From HGM12669 sp048527645 (lineage in GTDB: Bacteria > Bacillota > Clostridia > Oscillospirales > CAG-272): 5,735 nt of DNA. The first letter of the stretch is position 1, and each line of letters begins with the position of its first letter. The translations under genes and the position numbers were made by a program. Shown in pieces: positions 1-5,688 of this stretch. The stretch is taken from the NCBI GenBank assembly GCA_048527645.1, contig DBGFNI010000048.1:1-5735 (forward strand). Reading direction: 5' to 3'. Under the pieces are notes generated by a model that was not told the origin of the DNA, made no database searches, and worked only from the letters and a program-made list of their open reading frames with translations.

Positions 1-4
1 CAAT

Positions 5-997
5 ATGGCAGAAAAAAAGAACAAACGGATGCCGGTTTTGCTGATTCTGTGTGCGGTGTTCCTGCTGCTTCTCGCCGGCTTTTTCGCGGCGAAGCAGTGG
101 GGCGACACCGCGCAGAAGGAGCAAGCCCCATCGCAGACGGTCTTGAACATTCCCTCCAAATCCGTCACGGCAATCAGCTATGCCGATCGGGAAAGCGACA
201 TCTCGATGTCCTTTCAGCTGGATGAGGATACCTGGCGGTGGACAGAGGACGAAAACATGCCGGTCAAGCAGTCGCAGATGACCTCCATGCTTTCACAGAT
301 CACGGTGCTCACAGCGCCCGTGCGCGTTTCCGACCCCGGGGACGCCGCGCAGTACGGCCTGGAAGAGCCGCTGTTCACCTATACGCTGCAATACACCGAG
401 GAGGGCAAAAGCCGCACCGCGGTGCTGTGGCTCGGCGTCAAAAACACCTACGCCGGCGAAAACTGCCGGTATATGAAATTTACCGACCGCGACGAGATTT
501 ATCTGGTCAAAGACACTGTCACGGAATACTTTGAAAACACAAAAGAGGATTGGCTGGACACCGAGGTGCTGCCGGGCCTTGGCGAAAGCGGCATGCAGAG
601 CGCCACGCTGGCACAGGACGGCGCCGAACGCACCGTCACCGACGCGGTGACGCTATCCAAGCTCTATGCGCTGTATGACACGCTGAGCGAGGATCGGTAT
701 TATCGCTACTACACCGATGAGAGCGTTTTGCAGCAGGCAGGCATCACCGAGGACGCCCCCGTGCTGTCTCTCACCTATACGCAGCAGGTTGCCGTGTCGG
801 CAGAGGAAAACATCACGGACAATACAACTGTGGAAAAGAAGTTTACCGTGCAGCTTGTTTTGGGCGGTGAGGTGAAGGACGAAAACGGCGGCACCGTCCG
901 CGCATATCGCATCGCGAACACCAAAGGGGAATATCTGGATTTTATTTATCAGATGGATCTGAATACCTATGACGGTCTGCTCGCCTGCTTTTCCTGA
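5..997 (+). CDS. DUF4340 domain-containing membrane-anchored protein
   Basis: A 330-residue protein of the DUF4340 family. It starts with a short basic segment (KKNKR), then one hydrophobic helix at about residues 9-28 that serves as an uncleaved anchor or signal. The rest, about 300 residues, should lie outside the membrane. Family-like features are the YGLEEP stretch near residues 117-122, the LG...NTYAGE...Y segment near 143-156, and DEIYLVKDTV near 163-172. DUF4340 proteins are commonly encoded just after an ABC-2 permease and a GldG-type protein, where they are thought to be accessory parts of an exporter or gliding-type complex; the exact role is unknown. The permease and ATPase genes would lie left of the window, so this is probably the last gene of that operon. 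Only four bases precede the ATG, so its ribosome site is not visible and a start further upstream cannot be excluded. The anchor just after this Met fits it well. The stop TGA lies inside a 12-bp palindrome. Confidence 0.85.
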   Translation: MAEKKNKRMPVLLILCAVFLLLLAGFFAAKQWGDTAQKEQAPSQTVLNIPSKSVTAISYADRESDISMSFQLDEDTWRWTEDENMPVKQSQMTSMLSQITVLTAPVRVSDPGDAAQYGLEEPLFTYTLQYTEEGKSRTAVLWLGVKNTYAGENCRYMKFTDRDEIYLVKDTVTEYFENTKEDWLDTEVLPGLGESGMQSATLAQDGAERTVTDAVTLSKLYALYDTLSEDRYYRYYTDESVLQQAGITEDAPVLSLTYTQQVAVSAEENITDNTTVEKKFTVQLVLGGEVKDENGGTVRAYRIANTKGEYLDFIYQMDLNTYDGLLACFS

Positions 998-1006
998 TTG
1001 CAATCA
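995..1006. repeat. 12-bp perfect palindrome over the DUF4340 stop codon
   Basis: TGATTGCAATCA reads the same on both strands and begins with the TGA stop codon of the DUF4340 gene. As RNA it could only form a very small hairpin, so a dimeric protein-binding site or chance are both possible. It lies 12 bases before the 18-bp stem-loop at 1019-1059. Confidence 0.5.
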
Positions 1007-1018
1007 AATACAATTCAC

Positions 1019-1059
1019 CGGGGCGCCGGGAGGAAACATGTTTTTCTCTCGGCGCCCCG
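1019..1059. other. 18-bp stem-loop without a downstream U-tract
   Basis: The arms 1019-1036 and 1042-1059 pair over 18 consecutive positions with no mismatch, counting two G-U pairs, around the five-base loop CATGT. The outer part is very GC-rich (CGGGGCGCC against GGCGCCCCG) and the inner part is A/T pairs. It lies 21 bases after the DUF4340 stop. The plus strand continues with CCTGTATG, so there is no classical U-tract; the T-rich run lies inside the 3' arm instead. It may protect the 3' end of the mRNA, act as a non-canonical terminator, or be a dispersed intergenic palindrome. A GGGAGG in the 5' arm and an ATG in the loop resemble a sequestered ribosome site, but the reading frame that follows is not convincing. 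Confidence 0.7.
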
Positions 1060-1080
1060 CCTGTATGTATCAAGCCGCTC

Positions 1081-1174
1081 CCGATGCGTCGGAAAGCGCG
1101 CCGTGCGGCGTTTTGTCCGCTTTTTGCTTTCTCGCACCGGCGCCGACAGATCGGTTTTGCCGGCGGTGCTTTTT
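1081..1174 (+). other. Hairpin-rich intergenic stretch after the 18-bp stem-loop
   Basis: Three local structures follow one another on the plus strand. First, CCGA/TCGG at 1081-1092. Second, a composite stem with outer arms AAAGCG (1093-1098) and CGCTTT (1118-1123) and inner arms CGCC (1099-1102) and GGCG (1107-1110). Third, GCACCG (1134-1139) with CGGTGC (1164-1169), enclosing a small CCGA/TCGG stem (1144-1147 with 1151-1154) and followed directly by five T at 1170-1174, which resembles a weak terminator. I found no convincing gene here and no match to an RNA family I recognise. It may be the 3' untranslated region of the DUF4340 transcript or a small RNA. Confidence 0.35.
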
Positions 1175-1210
1175 CTGCCTGCCCGACTTCTGTTGTTATT
1201 GCAACAATAA

Positions 1211-1248
1211 AGCCGTGCGCAAACGCGTTTGCCCACGGCTCGTTTTTT
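1211..1248. terminator. Rho-independent terminator, probably bidirectional
   Basis: The arms AGCCGTG (1211-1217) and CACGGCT (1234-1240) pair perfectly. After one C-C mismatch the stem continues with GCAAA (1219-1223) against TTTGC (1228-1232). On the plus strand six T follow at 1243-1248, a classical terminator for rightward transcripts from the DUF4340 side. Read leftward, the stem is followed by TTTATTGTT, a weaker U-rich tail that can end the spoIID transcript, whose stop codon lies 21 bases away. It sits between two convergent genes, where a shared terminator is expected. Confidence 0.85.
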
Positions 1249-1261
1249 GTTCCGGCATGCT

Positions 1262-2269
1262 TTACGGCTGCACCGCAAGCGCCGTGCCCGGATAATAATG
1301 GGACAGGATCGCACGGTAATCCCAGCCTGCCTCCGCCAACCGCCGCGCGCCCCATTGGCTCATGCCCACGCCGTGTCCGGCGCCGTATACCGTCAGACGG
1401 TAGACGCCCGCGGCATCATCCCGTTCCACCCGCACATCCGTGCTGCGCAACGAGAGCGCCGCACGTACCTGTGTGCCGCTGTATGTCTGCTCTCCCACCG
1501 TGATGCGCTCCAAGCGCCCTGCCCCGTCATAAAAGGTTTCCAAAGCGCCGGTGCCGAACTGCTCCTCCCACGCCGAAAACGCAATTTCCCTTTCGCTGAC
1601 AAAGCCGGGGATATCCTCCTGCTCCGGCGTGGTGACACTCACAAGATACGGCACCTCCCGTCCCCAGACCTGCGCGGCAGAGGCGGTTGTCCCGCGCGAC
1701 ATGGCGTGAAAAACCGCGTCAATCACACTTCCGTCATAGGTGAGAACCTGTCCGGCGGTTGCCTGCACGGCCTGCAAAACCCGTCGGTAAAAATCCGTGC
1801 CCTTCTGCTCTCCCCACGTCTGCACTGCCTGCTCCGGCGTCTTCGCCGCCAGACAGTGGGCGCTGTCCGTGCAGATCTGCGCCTGCGGCGCCTGGGCATG
1901 CCGCTCCTCTGCCTGATGATACAACAGATAGGTACGCGCGGCGACGGCCGTTGCACGCAGCGCTTCGCCGTCAAAGCCGGGAGAAAGCTCGCCCATGACC
2001 GCCCAGGCAACAAATTCCTCCTGCGCGACAGTCACGCTTGTGTTTGTCCCGCAAAGAAGAACGCAAACGCTTGCCGCGGGCTGCAAGCCGGCGTCGGCTG
2101 ACCCGCCATCCCCCGCATCGCGCCCCGCCTGCACCGATTCGTTGGGTGCCGCTTGCTGCTGCGCGGGTGTGGTGTCGCCGAACGCGCGGGGAAAATACAC
2201 CGCGCAGATCACACAGCATATCAACACCGTGCCGAACAACACCGCGTAATAAAACAGCGCCTTTGTCAT
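1262..2269 (-). CDS. spoIID: Stage II sporulation protein D (SpoIID), lytic transglycosylase
   Basis: SpoIID cleaves peptidoglycan glycan strands in the mother cell and, with SpoIIP and SpoIIM, drives septal thinning and engulfment of the forespore. This 335-residue protein is close to the usual length. It has one N-terminal membrane helix at about 5-25, a low-complexity Ala/Gln/Gly linker at about 33-63, then the catalytic domain. Motifs seen: the GEL segment at 93-95 with E94 at the place of the catalytic Glu, followed by EALRATAVAARTY (102-114); CTDSAHC (133-139), whose Cys and His residues match the family's zinc site; FHAMSRGTT (187-195); VWGREVPYLVSV (201-212); and the signature HGVGMSQWGA near 299-308. 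The family usually has SGG where this protein has SRG. The ATG at 2269 is chosen because GGAGGG lies 8 bases upstream and the membrane helix follows at once; an open frame reaches 2398 but looks non-coding. No spoIIP, spoIIM or spoIIID lies beside it. The 226-base gap (2270-2495) to the upstream DUF4349 gene shows no clear sigma-E promoter. Confidence 0.93.
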   Translation of the reverse strand: MTKALFYYAVLFGTVLICCVICAVYFPRAFGDTTPAQQQAAPNESVQAGRDAGDGGSADAGLQPAASVCVLLCGTNTSVTVAQEEFVAWAVMGELSPGFDGEALRATAVAARTYLLYHQAEERHAQAPQAQICTDSAHCLAAKTPEQAVQTWGEQKGTDFYRRVLQAVQATAGQVLTYDGSVIDAVFHAMSRGTTASAAQVWGREVPYLVSVTTPEQEDIPGFVSEREIAFSAWEEQFGTGALETFYDGAGRLERITVGEQTYSGTQVRAALSLRSTDVRVERDDAAGVYRLTVYGAGHGVGMSQWGARRLAEAGWDYRAILSHYYPGTALAVQP

Positions 2270-2277
2270 GCTATCTT

Positions 2278-2283
2278 CCCTCC
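2278..2283 (-). promoter_or_regulatory. Ribosome binding site of spoIID
   Basis: GGAGGG on the minus strand lies 8 bases before the ATG at 2269. It decides the start over the longer open frame that begins at 2398. Confidence 0.8.
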
Positions 2284-2495
2284 CCGGTTTCTCGCCCTCT
2301 GCTTTGCAAAAGCCGTTTTTCCGGCACGGGTACACCCCGCCGCCGCAAAACGCGGAATCAAAACAGCCCGCCGGGAATCGATCGGGACAACCGAGCACGC
2401 AACAACTGCCTGCCTCCCGCTCCGCGCAAACGGCAAAATGCTCCGGATATCCTATTTTATCCCGAAAACAGGAAAATTATACCGGGAAATGTGTT

Positions 2496-3518
2496 TTACT
2501 GTGCGTCCTGCTTCGGTGCCTGCGGCGCTTGCGCTGCCTGTTTGTGCTTTCCCTTTTTGCCACGGCGGAGCAAGGCGCGTACAAGCAGCACGACAAGCGT
2601 CACGGCAACGGCGAACAGCACCAGATAGGGAAGGCCGGCAATCACAAAAACAAATGCATTCTGTACGCTCTGCCCGATCTGATAAAGATTCTCGCCAAGG
2701 TCGGTGCGGATTCTTGCCCAAACGCCGGTTTCTTCCTTCGCGCTCTCCCGCTGTACCTCCTGCAAATATACCTCCACCGTGTCATACGCCACCTGGTTCT
2801 CCATCGTGCGCAGCGTGGATTCATAGGATTCCAGCTGATAATTGACGTCGGAAAGCGCCGCCTGCACGGACATGATGCTCTCCACGCTGTCCGCCCGCTC
2901 CAGCAATGCAAGCAGGCTCTCCTGCTCGGCACGAAGCGCCTTGATGCGGCTCTCCGTGTCTACATAGGAAAGTGTGACGTCCTCCGTGCGCGCAGAGGAG
3001 GAGAGGATATTGGCGACGGTGCCCGCCTGCTGCAAAAACCGCTCCCGGTTTTCCGTCGGGATCCGCAGCGTATAGGATGCCGACCGCGAAAACTGTTCTT
3101 TTTCACCGTCCGTTGCGGCGTATTCCACATAGCCGCCCAGCGCGCCGGTCTGCTCCTCCAGCGTTTTTACGCATTCATCGAACGCCGTGCTTTCCATTTG
3201 CAGCGTCACGGTCGTAACCAGCTTGCGCGTGTTTTCCCCGACTTGCACGGGCTGCTCCTTTTGCACCGTTCCGGATGCCGCATCCCCGTCCGCAAGCAGA
3301 CCGTACAGCCCTGTTTCGTCTTTGTATTCCAAATACTCCGTGTCCGCGGATAAATGAGCACTGTCCGCGGATGATTGCGCGCTGTTGCTTTCCTTGGATG
3401 TGTCGCCGCAAGCTGTCAGCGCCATGCAAAGCACCGCCGCCAGCATAAGCAGTACGAGCATTTTGCCCGCCTTCCCGGCTTTTCTGTTTTTTGCTCTGTT
3501 TTCATCGTGTTTCATCAT
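2496..3518 (-). CDS. DUF4349 domain-containing lipoprotein
   Basis: A 340-residue envelope protein of the DUF4349 family, whose biochemical role is unknown. The N-terminus is basic (K13-K19), followed by a hydrophobic stretch (20-34) ending in the lipobox LTAC, so C37 should be lipidated after signal cleavage. A Ser/Ala/Asp-rich linker follows (38-90). The DUF4349 domain spans about 95-317: RKLVTTVTLQMEST (98-111), LGGYVEY (127-133), YTLRIP (149-154), YVDTESRI (185-192), a heptad-like probable coiled coil at about 186-245, and a membrane helix at about 288-316. The cytoplasmic tail is basic (RRGKKGKHK), then rich in Gln, Ala and Pro. The protein is thus tethered at both ends with the domain outside the cell. 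Some family members carry an N-terminal anti-sigma zinc-finger; this one does not. The ATG at 3518 is chosen for the GGAGG 7 bases upstream; a second ATG at 3515 would be less well spaced. It lies upstream of spoIID on the same strand, 226 bases away, so co-transcription is uncertain. Confidence 0.88.
   Translation of the reverse strand: MMKHDENRAKNRKAGKAGKMLVLLMLAAVLCMALTACGDTSKESNSAQSSADSAHLSADTEYLEYKDETGLYGLLADGDAASGTVQKEQPVQVGENTRKLVTTVTLQMESTAFDECVKTLEEQTGALGGYVEYAATDGEKEQFSRSASYTLRIPTENRERFLQQAGTVANILSSSARTEDVTLSYVDTESRIKALRAEQESLLALLERADSVESIMSVQAALSDVNYQLESYESTLRTMENQVAYDTVEVYLQEVQRESAKEETGVWARIRTDLGENLYQIGQSVQNAFVFVIAGLPYLVLFAVAVTLVVLLVRALLRRGKKGKHKQAAQAPQAPKQDAQ
3341..3372. repeat. 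11-bp direct repeat inside the DUF4349 gene
   Basis: TGTCCGCGGAT occurs at 3341-3351 and again at 3362-3372. The 21-base period equals seven codons, so both copies are read in the same frame and give the repeated SAD of the linker after the lipid anchor (residues 50-60). It looks like a small in-frame duplication in a tolerant linker. Confidence 0.6.
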
Positions 3519-3525
3519 TCTTTTT

Positions 3526-3530
3526 CCTCC
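3526..3530 (-). promoter_or_regulatory. Ribosome binding site of the DUF4349 gene
   Basis: GGAGG on the minus strand lies 7 bases before the ATG at 3518, with a second overlapping GGAGG at 3530-3534. It sets the start at the short lipoprotein form rather than at far-upstream Met codons of the same open frame. Confidence 0.75.
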
Positions 3531-3572
3531 CTCCGCGATACCCGCGGTAAGCCTTGCTGTGAATCCGGAGAA

Positions 3573-3587
3573 GCGCGCTTGGCGCGC
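3573..3587. other. Small GC stem-loop in the DUF4349 leader
   Basis: GCGCGC (3573-3578) and GCGCGC (3582-3587) pair perfectly around a three-base loop. It lies about 55 bases upstream of the DUF4349 start, in the untranslated leader if transcription begins at the ECF-like promoter candidate. There is no U-tract in either direction, so it is not a terminator. Confidence 0.35.
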
Positions 3588-3651
3588 ACAGCCGTTGCAC
3601 CCGCTGAAGTCTGGCGCCGCCCGGTGCCGCGATTGTTCCGTTTTCTGTCCC

Positions 3652-3680
3652 TTTAGACGCAGATCACTTCCAAAAGTTCC
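3652..3680 (-). promoter_or_regulatory. ECF-sigma-like promoter candidate for the DUF4349 gene
   Basis: Read on the minus strand, GGAACTT (3680-3674) stands 16 bases before TCTAAA (3657-3652), which is preceded by CG to give CGTCTAA. A GGAAC-type -35 with a CGTC or TCTAA-type -10 at about this spacing is the general form of promoters used by extracytoplasmic-function sigma factors. It points toward the DUF4349 gene and would give a leader of roughly 125 bases. I see no comparable sigma-A promoter on this strand in the spacer. One match can arise by chance, so this is only a candidate. Confidence 0.4.
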
Positions 3681-3744
3681 CGGTGCGCAAATATTTTTTT
3701 GCAGCATGCCTTCGTGCCGCAAAACCGCCGCTTTCAGAAAGGTC

Positions 3745-3773
3745 TTGCAATCTTTGTGCCGCAGTGCTATAAT
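3745..3773 (+). promoter_or_regulatory. Sigma-A promoter of asnA, extended -10
   Basis: TTGCAA (3745-3750) and TATAAT (3768-3773) are separated by exactly 17 bases. TG stands one base before the -10 box, giving the extended form TGCTATAAT. Transcription should start near 3780, about 30 bases before the asnA ATG. The leader is too short to hold a T-box or riboswitch. Confidence 0.85.
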
Positions 3774-3788
3774 ATCATTGTAATGATA
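3773..3788. promoter_or_regulatory. Operator candidate at the asnA transcription start
   Basis: TATCATTGTAATGATA is a 7-2-7 inverted repeat with perfect arms. It begins at the last base of the -10 box and covers the expected start point. A dimeric repressor bound here would block RNA polymerase. The arms do not match a regulator site I can name with confidence. As RNA it would give only a weak hairpin at the extreme 5' end, so a DNA operator is the more likely reading. Confidence 0.55.
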
Positions 3789-3810
3789 CTGAATAAGAGA
3801 GGGCATCCCC

Positions 3811-4815
3811 ATGAGCGTGATCATACCCGAGCATTATGAAAATAAGCTGACTATCCGCCAGATGGAAGTCGCAATCAAAAAAGTGAAGGACTTTTTCGAG
3901 CGGGATCTTGCGATTCAGCTCAACCTGACCCGTGTGTCCGCCCCGCTGTTTGTCAGACGGGACACGGGACTGAACGATACGCTCAACGGCGTGGAGCGCC
4001 CGGTTTCCTTTGATATCAAAAACGAAACAGGCGAATATGAAATCGTTCACTCGCTGGCAAAGTGGAAGCGCATGGCGCTGCGCGATTACGGCTTTTCGCA
4101 CGGCGAAGGGCTGTACACCGATATGAGCGCAATCCGGCGGGACGAGGAGCGGGACAATCTGCACTCGTGCTATGTCGATCAGTGGGACTGGGAGCGCATC
4201 ATCTCCCGGGAAGAGCGCAACGTCGAAACGCTGAAAAGCATGGTGCGCCGCGTATATCGGGCGCTTCGCCACACGGAATTCTACATCCACGAGGACTACG
4301 GCTTTTCCCATGCCCGCCTGCCGGAGGATATCTTTTTCATCACCACCCAGGAGCTGGAGGATCGGTATCCCGACAAGACGCCCAAGGAGCGGGAAAATCT
4401 GATCGCGCGGGAAAAAGGCGCAGTGTTTGTCATGCAGATCGGCGGCGTGCTCAAAAGCGGTCAAATGCACGACGGGCGCGCGCCCGACTATGACGACTGG
4501 TCGCTCAACGGCGACATTATCGTATATTATCCCGTGCTGGATATGGCGTTGGAGCTCTCCTCCATGGGCATCCGTGTCGACGAGGAGGCGCTGTTGCGCC
4601 AGCTGAAGATCCGGGGCGTGGAGGAGCATGCCGCACTGCCCTTCCAGAAAGCGCTGTTGGCGCATGAGCTGCCGTACACCATCGGCGGCGGAATCGGACA
4701 AAGCCGCATCTGCATGTTCTTTTTGCAGTGCGCCCATGTTGGTGAGGTACAGGCAAGCGTCTGGAGCGAGGAAGACCGCGCGATCTGCGCCGCTCACGGC
4801 ATTCGCTTGCTTTGA
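3811..4815 (+). CDS. asnA: Aspartate-ammonia ligase (asparagine synthetase A)
   Basis: AsnA makes asparagine from aspartate, ammonia and ATP, releasing AMP and pyrophosphate, in the cytoplasm; it is a homodimer with a fold like class II aminoacyl-tRNA synthetases. The 334 residues match the usual family length, and the conserved blocks occur in order: HSLAKWKR (80-87), GEGLYTDM (98-105), HSCYVDQWDWE (118-128), SQEL-like TTQEL (178-182), RAPDYDDW (223-230), LNGDI (232-236), ELSSMGIRVD (248-257) and GGGIGQSR (292-299), the last being the ATP-binding motif 3 type block. Compared with the E. coli protein as I recall it, a short loop after DYDDW is shorter here; nothing essential is missing. The ATG at 3811 follows GAGAGGG (3797-3803) by 7 bases. 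It has its own strong promoter and operator candidate. The short leader argues against the T-box control seen for some Gram-positive asparagine genes. A 94-base gap separates it from the next gene. Confidence 0.97.
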   Translation: MSVIIPEHYENKLTIRQMEVAIKKVKDFFERDLAIQLNLTRVSAPLFVRRDTGLNDTLNGVERPVSFDIKNETGEYEIVHSLAKWKRMALRDYGFSHGEGLYTDMSAIRRDEERDNLHSCYVDQWDWERIISREERNVETLKSMVRRVYRALRHTEFYIHEDYGFSHARLPEDIFFITTQELEDRYPDKTPKERENLIAREKGAVFVMQIGGVLKSGQMHDGRAPDYDDWSLNGDIIVYYPVLDMALELSSMGIRVDEEALLRQLKIRGVEEHAALPFQKALLAHELPYTIGGGIGQSRICMFFLQCAHVGEVQASVWSEEDRAICAAHGIRLL

Positions 4816-4896
4816 TGCGTCACGCCGCATCGGATGCAAGCCGTTGCCCAAACAAACACAATTTTACGCCCCATGCCACGGTACCGCTCTCAAAAC

Positions 4897-4903
4897 AGGA
4901 GGT
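4897..4903 (+). promoter_or_regulatory. Ribosome binding site of the SLH protein gene
   Basis: AGGAGGT, a full anti-16S complement, lies 6 bases before the ATG at 4910. It selects this start over the open frame that extends back to 4628 inside asnA. Confidence 0.85.
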
Positions 4904-4909
4904 AACAGG

Positions 4910-5635
4910 ATGCAACGGAAATCATTTACGGCGCTGTTGACCGCATTATTGCTGCTGTTGCTGCTGTATTGCCCGGCATATGCGTTGGGCGAGCTGGATC
5001 CCGGCGACAAGCCGGGCGGTGATGAGGGCAATATTGATTTTGACGATCTCAACCCCTGGGACAATCCGTTTTGTGATGTGCAGGCGGACGACTGGTTTTA
5101 TCCCTCGGTCAAAGACTGCTATCAGAATCATCTTTTTGACGGCGTCGCGGCAGGCTTTTTCGCGCCGCAGGGCACCATGACGCGCGCCATGGTCGCACAG
5201 GTGATCTGGCGGCAGGCGGGCGCGCCCGCGCCGACGGACGAAAACCCCTTTCAGGATGTCGATAAAGACAGCTGGTACGGCAGTGCCGTGCTCTGGGCAT
5301 ATCAGAACGGCATCGTGAACGGCGTCAGCTCCTATCAATTTGCCCCGAACAAAGCAATGCGCCGCATCGATCTGGCGCTGCTGCTGTATCGTCGGGCGTG
5401 CGCAATCGGCGCTGTGGATCCGGCGGCATACGCAGACGCAACAGAATGGCAGGCCTTCCCGGATGCCGACGCCGTGCCCGCCTATGCGCAGTCTGCTGCG
5501 CGATGGGCGGTGCGAAGCGGTGTTCTGCAAGGCTCTGACGGCTTTTTGCTACCCAATGTTTTTGTGAATCGCGCGCAGGCGGCGACCGTATTTTCCCGCA
5601 TGGAAGCTATGCGGGAAGCGGCAAATGAAACATAA
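4910..5635 (+). CDS. Secreted protein of three SLH repeats
   Basis: A 241-residue exported protein. It begins with a signal peptide (QRK, then a run of seven Leu at 13-19) with a likely cleavage after AYA at 23-25. An acidic Gly/Pro/Asp linker follows (26-52). The rest is three S-layer homology repeats, at about 53-104, 112-164 and 182-233, each opening with an F.DV or FPDA-type block followed by a W or Y. SLH triplets bind secondary cell-wall polymers and hold proteins on the Gram-positive surface. The canonical TRAE motif is TRAM (91-94), RRID (151-154) and NRAQ (220-223) here; TRAM-type repeats are common in gut Clostridia as I recall. No catalytic or other cargo domain is left, so a wall-coating or accessory role is a guess. 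The start at 4910 is set by the AGGAGGT and the signal peptide. It may be read through from asnA, and a strong terminator follows the stop. Confidence 0.9.
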   Translation: MQRKSFTALLTALLLLLLLYCPAYALGELDPGDKPGGDEGNIDFDDLNPWDNPFCDVQADDWFYPSVKDCYQNHLFDGVAAGFFAPQGTMTRAMVAQVIWRQAGAPAPTDENPFQDVDKDSWYGSAVLWAYQNGIVNGVSSYQFAPNKAMRRIDLALLLYRRACAIGAVDPAAYADATEWQAFPDADAVPAYAQSAARWAVRSGVLQGSDGFLLPNVFVNRAQAATVFSRMEAMREAANET

Positions 5636-5648
5636 TTTTGTTTTTTCT

Positions 5649-5688
5649 GCGCGGCAGGGTAACTCCTGCCGCGCTTTTTATTTTTTTT
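5649..5688 (+). terminator. Rho-independent terminator after the SLH gene
   Basis: GCGCGGCAGG (5649-5658) pairs perfectly with CCTGCCGCGC (5665-5674), ten base pairs plus a possible G-U, around a short loop. Five T, one A and eight T follow (5675-5688). It begins 13 bases after the stop at 5635. Read leftward there is no U-tract, so it acts in one direction. It probably ends the asnA and SLH transcripts. Confidence 0.95.

Noticed and set aside
1038..1295. Cys-rich small frame starting in the loop of the 18-bp hairpin
   Set aside because: It would run through the terminator at 1211-1248 and into the end of spoIID; the Cys content can arise from TGC-rich sequence. Kept only as a side remark in the hairpin finding.
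1229..2101. A 290-codon open frame on the plus strand opposite spoIID
   Set aside because: Antisense to the conserved SpoIID catalytic domain; its Arg- and Pro-rich composition is typical of a shadow frame.
2301..2320. GCTTT/AAAGC hairpin followed by TTTTT on the plus strand
   Set aside because: Stem of five pairs with a three-base loop, and no plus-strand transcript is expected to reach it.
2476..2481. TATAAT on the minus strand just after the DUF4349 stop, as a spoIID promoter
   Set aside because: No -35 box is found at 16-18 bases (GCACAG and neighbours), there is no extended TG, and the leader would be about 200 bases.
2460..2487. TCCCG/CGGGA inverted repeat as terminator of the DUF4349 gene
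   Set aside because: Only five base pairs with an 18-base loop and no U-tract on the minus strand.
2268..3353. A 361-codon open frame on the plus strand opposite the DUF4349 gene
   Set aside because: Antisense to a well-supported lipoprotein gene, with low-complexity Arg, Leu and His composition and no domain or ribosome site.
3775..4851. A 358-codon open frame on the minus strand opposite asnA
   Set aside because: It is almost an exact antisense shadow of a clear asnA, begins at no good ribosome site and has no recognisable family features. Long antisense frames are expected in GC-rich coding DNA.
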